Assembly (NCBI RefSeq): GCF_004916895.1
Contig: NZ_SNTZ01000003.1
Coordinates: 248,001-312,000, forward strand
Direction of reading: 5' to 3'
Origin: Flagellimonas alvinocaridis
GTDB lineage: Bacteria > Bacteroidota > Bacteroidia > Flavobacteriales > Flavobacteriaceae
Length of the DNA: 64,000 nt
The notes under the pieces are model-generated. The model was given only the letters and a program-made list of their open reading frames with translations, made no database searches and was not told where the DNA came from. Both the position numbers and the translations under genes were made by a program. Below, piece by piece: positions 60,574 to 64,000 of this stretch; the stretch's first letter is position 1; every line of letters begins with the position of its first letter.

Positions 60574-61275
60574 TTATGGTTGAAATTCTCTAAAAAGATG
60601 TTCCACTAGTTCGGGAACTCCATTTGCTGCAGTTTTTTCAATGATGGTGATTTTTTCAAAATCTGAAGAGCGTACACTGGGTTTGGGGTCCACAAAAAAG
60701 ATAGGGGTTGTTCTTGGTGCGTAATGCACTAAACTTGCCGCAGGATAGACTTGCATGGATGTACCAACAATAATCAGAATTTCGGCTTGTTGGGTTATTT
60801 GGGCGGCTATTTCCAGCATTGGGACCATTTCTCCGAACCATACAATGTGAGGGCGAAGTTGATGTCCGTTCTTGTCCAGATTGCCCAGAACCAAGTCTTT
60901 TTTCCATTCCAATACATGACCTTCGTCCACAGTACTTCGAACCTTAAAAAGTTCACCATGCAAATGCACAACGTTTGAACTTCCTGCCTGTTCATGTAGA
61001 TTGTCTACGTTTTGGGTTACGATATGCACATCAAAATGCTGCTCCAAATCTACTAGGGCGTGGTGTCCTGCATTGGGGCTTACTTCCAATAATTGTCGTC
61101 TCCGTTGGTTGTAAAAATGAAGCACCAATTCCGGATTTTTGGCAAATCCTTGCGGAGAGGCAACTTCCATAACATCGTGCCCTTCCCAAAGCCCATTGGA
61201 ATCACGAAAAGTCTTCAACCCACTCTCGGCACTCATACCGGCACCAGTGAGCACCACTATTTTCTTTTTGGTCAT
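60574..61275 (-). CDS. SIRT5-like NAD-dependent protein deacylase (zinc-less sirtuin)
   Basis: A 233-residue sirtuin that uses NAD to remove acyl groups from lysine. NAD-binding GAGMSAESGLKTFRD is at residues 11-25, TQNVDNLHEQAG at 88-99, and the catalytic His106 is in VVHLHGEL. Tyr55 and Arg58 in FYNQRRR are the SIRT5/CobB pair that selects succinyl and malonyl groups. No cysteine lies between residues 108 and 150, where four zinc-binding cysteines normally are. The start at 61275 is chosen because the upstream frame overlaps the divergent TrmH-like gene and does not match sirtuins. It precedes the helical protein and purB. Confidence 0.87.
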   Translation of the reverse strand: MTKKKIVVLTGAGMSAESGLKTFRDSNGLWEGHDVMEVASPQGFAKNPELVLHFYNQRRRQLLEVSPNAGHHALVDLEQHFDVHIVTQNVDNLHEQAGSSNVVHLHGELFKVRSTVDEGHVLEWKKDLVLGNLDKNGHQLRPHIVWFGEMVPMLEIAAQITQQAEILIIVGTSMQVYPAASLVHYAPRTTPIFFVDPKPSVRSSDFEKITIIEKTAANGVPELVEHLFREFQP

Positions 61276-61362
61276 TTTTTTCTTAATTAGGTGGAAGTTG
61301 GGGCTGCCAGAGTTGGGGGAGTCCCAAAAATAGGAATTTTGTTTTTTTCTATCTTGTGAAGT

Positions 61363-62016
61363 ATGCAGAATAATGATTTGTTCACCTATTTGCAAGGGTA
61401 CTTGACCGAAGAGCGTAAGGAACGTTTTCTAGAGGTATTGAAAAATCGCACCAAATTTTTGACGGTGGCTATTGAAGATGTGTACCAAATGCACAATACC
61501 AGCGCCATAATTAGAAGTTGTGATGTGTTTGGAATACAGGAAGTGCATGTGGTGGAAGACCGTTTTTCAAAACGGTTGGACAAGAACATAGCCGTAGGGG
61601 CGGAGCAGTGGGTTGATGTACACAAATATCAAAGTACGGGGGAGTGTGTTTCAAGATTAAAGGGTCGAGGATATCAAATTATGGCTACTACCCCGCATGA
61701 TGATTCTCTTTTGTTGCCCGATTTTTTTCCAAAGAAACAAACGGCATTGTTCTTTGGAACCGAAAAAGAAGGGTTGAGCGAAGAGGTGATGCAGCAAGCA
61801 GATGGGTTTCTAAAAATTCCCATGGTGGGTTTTTCCGAAAGCTTAAATGTTTCCGTATCGGCAGCAATCATTATACAGGAACTTGCGCACAAGGTCAGGA
61901 ATTCCAATGTGAATTGGCAACTATCTGAAGATGAAATTTTTGAGAAGCGTTTCGACTGGACCAAAAAGTCCATTAAAAGTGTGGAAGGAATCATTGAACG
62001 GTACCTTTCCAAATGA
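61363..62016 (+). CDS. TrmH/SpoU-family tRNA (guanosine-2'-O) methyltransferase
   Basis: A 217-residue SPOUT enzyme that methylates a ribose 2'-OH of RNA, probably G18 of tRNA as in TrmH. Motif 1 is HNTSAIIRSCDVFGIQEVHVVE with the catalytic Asn-x-Ser/Arg, motif 2 is ALFFGTEKEGLSEEVM, and motif 3 is IPMVGFSESLNVSVSAAIIIQ, which forms the trefoil knot. The length fits TrmH (about 220-230) and there is no N-terminal domain, so it is not an RlmB-type protein. It is divergent from the sirtuin, 87 bp away. Confidence 0.9.
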   Translation: MQNNDLFTYLQGYLTEERKERFLEVLKNRTKFLTVAIEDVYQMHNTSAIIRSCDVFGIQEVHVVEDRFSKRLDKNIAVGAEQWVDVHKYQSTGECVSRLKGRGYQIMATTPHDDSLLLPDFFPKKQTALFFGTEKEGLSEEVMQQADGFLKIPMVGFSESLNVSVSAAIIIQELAHKVRNSNVNWQLSEDEIFEKRFDWTKKSIKSVEGIIERYLSK

Positions 62017-62056
62017 AGTTTTTTGTACATTTAATTTCTAACCAATTCACAAACAA

Positions 62057-62584
62057 ATGGCTACACTACTTTACATCCTAGCTGGAATTGTGCTGCTCAT
62101 CCTTATTTTGGGAGCTATAGCGCCCAAGACGTACAATGTCTCAAGATCTATTGAAATTGCCCAACCTAAATCCAAAGTTTTTGAAAATCTTCGTTTTCTG
62201 AAAAATCAGGATCAATGGTCGCCTTGGAACAAAAAGGATCCCAACATGGAGAAAAAATTCACTGGAACCGACGGGGAAGTTGGAGCTACCAGTTATTGGA
62301 ACGGCAACAAGGATGTTGGAGAAGGGGAGCAGGAAATCACGCAGATCGTGGATGGTGAGCGTATTGAGTCAGAACTTCGATTCTTAAAACCATGGAAATC
62401 CACTTCCGATGCCTATTTGATGACTGAAGAAGTGAATGGGAACACCACCAAAGTCACTTGGGGTTTCTCGGGAAAGAATAAATTCCCATTTAGCATCATG
62501 ATGTTGTTCATGAACATGGACAAAGCGGTTGGTAAGGATTTTGAGGAAGGATTGGCATCATTAAAAGACATTTTGGAAAAGTAG
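62057..62584 (+). CDS. SRPBCC/START-like polyketide cyclase family protein with membrane anchor
   Basis: A 175-residue protein. The N-terminal helix LLYILAGIVLLILILGAIAP anchors it to a membrane. The SRPBCC helix-grip fold follows: YNVSRSIEIAQPKSKVFENLRFLKNQDQWSPWNKKDPNMEKKF, typical of family members, then TSYWNGNKDVGEGEQEITQIVDGERIESEL and TKVTWGFSGKNKFPFSIMMLFMNMDKAVGKDFEEGLASLK. Such proteins bind lipids or other hydrophobic ligands in a deep cavity. The ligand is unknown. It is 2 bp upstream of the VOC gene, so they form an operon. Confidence 0.8.
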   Translation: MATLLYILAGIVLLILILGAIAPKTYNVSRSIEIAQPKSKVFENLRFLKNQDQWSPWNKKDPNMEKKFTGTDGEVGATSYWNGNKDVGEGEQEITQIVDGERIESELRFLKPWKSTSDAYLMTEEVNGNTTKVTWGFSGKNKFPFSIMMLFMNMDKAVGKDFEEGLASLKDILEK

Positions 62585-62586
62585 CT

Positions 62587-62967
62587 ATGGAACAGAACAT
62601 GGTGGGCTGGTTTGAGATTCCAGTTGAAGATATGGCCCGGGCAAAAAAATTCTACGAAACAGTTTTTGGAATAGTCATACAGGTACACGATATGGAGGGT
62701 ACCAAAATGGGTTGGTTCCCATGGGATGAGACCAAAACTGGAGCAGCGGGTTGTCTTATCCAGAATGCGGATTGGTACACGCCCAGCAAAACGGATGGCG
62801 TCTTAATTTATTTTGCTAGCGCCGATGTACAACAAGAATTGGACCGTGTGGAGCAGGTAGGCGGCAAAATAATAAGAGCAAAGACCCAAATAAGTCCGGA
62901 TGTAGGCTATATGGGATTGTTCTTGGACTCGGAAGGTAACCGAATTGCGTTGCATTCCAGAAAATAA
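62587..62967 (+). CDS. VOC (glyoxalase/bleomycin-resistance-like) family protein
   Basis: A 126-residue protein with the two beta-alpha-beta-beta-beta modules of the VOC fold. The first has VGWFEIPVEDMARAKKFYETVFGI, the second TDGVLIYFASADVQQELDRVEQVGGKIIRAKTQISPDVGYMGLFLDSEGNRIALHS. The final DSEGNRIALHS has the usual metal-ligand or substrate site of the family. Many close relatives have no known substrate. It follows the SRPBCC gene directly. Confidence 0.85.
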   Translation: MEQNMVGWFEIPVEDMARAKKFYETVFGIVIQVHDMEGTKMGWFPWDETKTGAAGCLIQNADWYTPSKTDGVLIYFASADVQQELDRVEQVGGKIIRAKTQISPDVGYMGLFLDSEGNRIALHSRK

Positions 62968-63005
62968 TACAAATTGCGAATTTTTTGAACTTGAAAATTC
63001 TAAGT

Positions 63006-63236
63006 ATGGTTGAAGTTCAGTTTGGTATTTTCGGAAAAATCATCACTGGCCATAACGAAGGTTGGTATGTCAAACTTGAAGATAATACGGACCAATCGGG
63101 AGGATTCTATATTTACGAAATGCCCAATTTGGAAGGAGATAATGGGTTTGATACTTGGCTTGAGAGTAAAGAAGACATCAAGTCGTATTTTGATGAATGT
63201 AATTGGAAAATTGAGTGGTTGATAATTGAAAAATGA
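63006..63236 (+). CDS. Small acidic protein of unknown function
   Basis: A 76-residue acidic protein without signal or membrane segment. The reading begins at the ATG at 63006; the upstream TTG adds seven unlikely residues. Segments are QFGIFGKIITGHNEGWYVKLEDN and SGGFYIYEMPNLEGDNGFDTWLESKEDIKSYFDECNWKIEWLII. The Trp/Asp/Glu-rich make-up recalls small immunity or inhibitor proteins of toxin systems, but no toxin gene is adjacent. It lies between the VOC gene and the amylase. Confidence 0.55.
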   Translation: MVEVQFGIFGKIITGHNEGWYVKLEDNTDQSGGFYIYEMPNLEGDNGFDTWLESKEDIKSYFDECNWKIEWLIIEK

Positions 63237-63242
63237 TAATTG

Positions 63243-64000
63243 TTATTCCACCAATTCCAAAAGAGCGATATCAAATTCATTGTCCAAGACCACTTTACCT
63301 TTGGTAACAATTACTTCGGTGTCTGAATAGGTGTCGTACAGTTTTGTGCCATCTCCAAAGAAACCTTTTACCACAAGTGATTTTTTCCCTTTGGGCAGGT
63401 CAAGGGCCACAACCACTTTATCACGATAATCGCCATCAACATAGGTTCGGGAAAACACATAGGGCGATTTGGACAAACGCTTATGACGCCCAGCACCAAT
63501 AGCAGGGTGGTTTCTTCTGAACTGACCCAGTTTTTGCCAATGTTTATGGATGTTCTGTATTTCGGCAATGCTATCCAATTCTTCCCAGTTCATAAAGGAA
63601 CGTAGGGTGGCATCTCCTTCTGCCCCTTCTATCACTAGGCTTCTGGAAGTTTCGTCTCCATAATATACCTGAGAGGCACCTGGGGTCAACAACAATACGT
63701 TAGCAGTTTTATAGGGCTGGGTACGGTCTTTATCAAAAGGTGAGCCGTCATCATGGGAAGTTAGGTAGTTGAGTACACTCTTTCCTTTGAGCTTTGTGTT
63801 GAGAAGTTGGTTATATTTCTTAAAAATGGTTTCATAATCTTTTTGTCCATCTTCCTTTAATTCAAAATTGATGAGACTCTTGAACCCGTAGTTGAAATAG
63901 TCCACCTTTTTGTCGCCAAAATCAAACTCACGACCTCCGGAAATGCCATAGTTGTACACTTCGCCTACCATATAAAATGGGTTGTTGTCCAATATTTCGT
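63243..64000 (-). CDS. GH13 alpha-amylase-family glycoside hydrolase, C-terminal part (5' end outside window)
   Basis: About 252 C-terminal residues of a family GH13 enzyme; the frame stays open to the right edge. The acid/base Glu is in FYMVGEVYNYG and the third catalytic Asp in YLTSHDDGSPFDKDRTQ, with the conserved His-Asp pair. The nucleophile Asp of strand 4 lies outside. After TPGASQVYYGDETSR (barrel end) come about 90 residues of a beta-sandwich domain C (KVVVALDLPKGKKSLVVKGFFG). Family members cut alpha-1,4 or alpha-1,6 glucans. Whether it is secreted cannot be seen. Confidence 0.88.
   Translation of the reverse strand, partial: EILDNNPFYMVGEVYNYGISGGREFDFGDKKVDYFNYGFKSLINFELKEDGQKDYETIFKKYNQLLNTKLKGKSVLNYLTSHDDGSPFDKDRTQPYKTANVLLLTPGASQVYYGDETSRSLVIEGAEGDATLRSFMNWEELDSIAEIQNIHKHWQKLGQFRRNHPAIGAGRHKRLSKSPYVFSRTYVDGDYRDKVVVALDLPKGKKSLVVKGFFGDGTKLYDTYSDTEVIVTKGKVVLDNEFDIALLELVE

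Overview
The window is chromosomal DNA from a marine-type member of the Bacteroidetes, most likely family Flavobacteriaceae (the Muricauda/Allomuricauda group is a guess from gene content and style). The grounds are: promoters of the Bacteroidetes type (TTG, about 19 nt, TAnnTTTG) before rpmE2, rpmH, btuF and others; starts with A/T-rich leaders and no Shine-Dalgarno; many lipoproteins with short signals ending in Cys; Bacteroidetes-specific families (DUF4199, DUF4252, alternative GlmU, CarB without its C-terminal regulatory domain); and GAGCGCAGTCGA palindromes of the kind common in flavobacterial intergenic DNA. No rRNA, tRNA, phage, insertion sequence or CRISPR array was seen. Both edges cut genes: an M20 amidohydrolase on the left and a GH13 amylase on the right.

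Layout. 1-6.9 kb: amidohydrolase end, RsmB-type rRNA methyltransferase, BNR-repeat lipoprotein, small secreted protein, kelch lipoprotein, and an ECF sigma / membrane anti-sigma / Spy-like operon. 6.9-7.5 kb: a gene-free tract with a 156-bp tandem repeat. 7.5-14.3 kb: MsbA-like exporter, phosphohexomutase, a membrane glycosyltransferase, DUF4199 protein, L31 type B and alternative GlmU, mostly envelope and sugar-nucleotide functions. 14.3-25.1 kb: sulfatase, Tat-type phosphoesterase, amidohydrolase lipoprotein, MtaB, small enzymes, a lytic transglycosylase and several small membrane proteins. 25.2-30.5 kb: rpmH, carB, an orphan ATP-grasp protein, a lipoprotein and an AhpD-like protein.

30.7-37.2 kb: a secreted orphan protein followed by a complete RND efflux operon (adaptor, pump, outer-membrane factor). 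37.2-43.8 kb: an NTF2-like lipoprotein, an S9 peptidase and all three enzymes of the oxidative pentose phosphate branch (gnd divergent from zwf-pgl), with a heptanucleotide tandem repeat between zwf and pgl. 43.8-46.1 kb: hotdog thioesterase, small membrane protein and RmuC. 46.1-52.3 kb: a vitamin B12 uptake locus made of btuF-btuC-btuD on the minus strand, and a cobalamin riboswitch, TonB receptor and second cobalamin-binding protein on the plus strand. 52.3-58.6 kb: S41 protease, a second ECF sigma / anti-sigma operon with two DUF4252 proteins, a HEIGH-type metalloprotease with a small lipoprotein, and a MscS channel. 58.6-64 kb: purB with a helical partner, a zinc-less sirtuin, a TrmH-type methyltransferase, small enzymes and the amylase.

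Most of the window is housekeeping DNA. No wholly new system is obvious. The best candidates for new biology are the HEIGH protease/lipoprotein pair, the sigma-DUF4252 operon with a large internal inverted repeat, the orphan ATP-grasp protein, the signal-less cobalamin-binding protein under riboswitch control, and the two intergenic tandem repeats. Starts were moved to internal ATGs where a lipoprotein signal, a family N-terminus, a promoter or an operon overlap supports it. All family assignments are by eye, without database searches.
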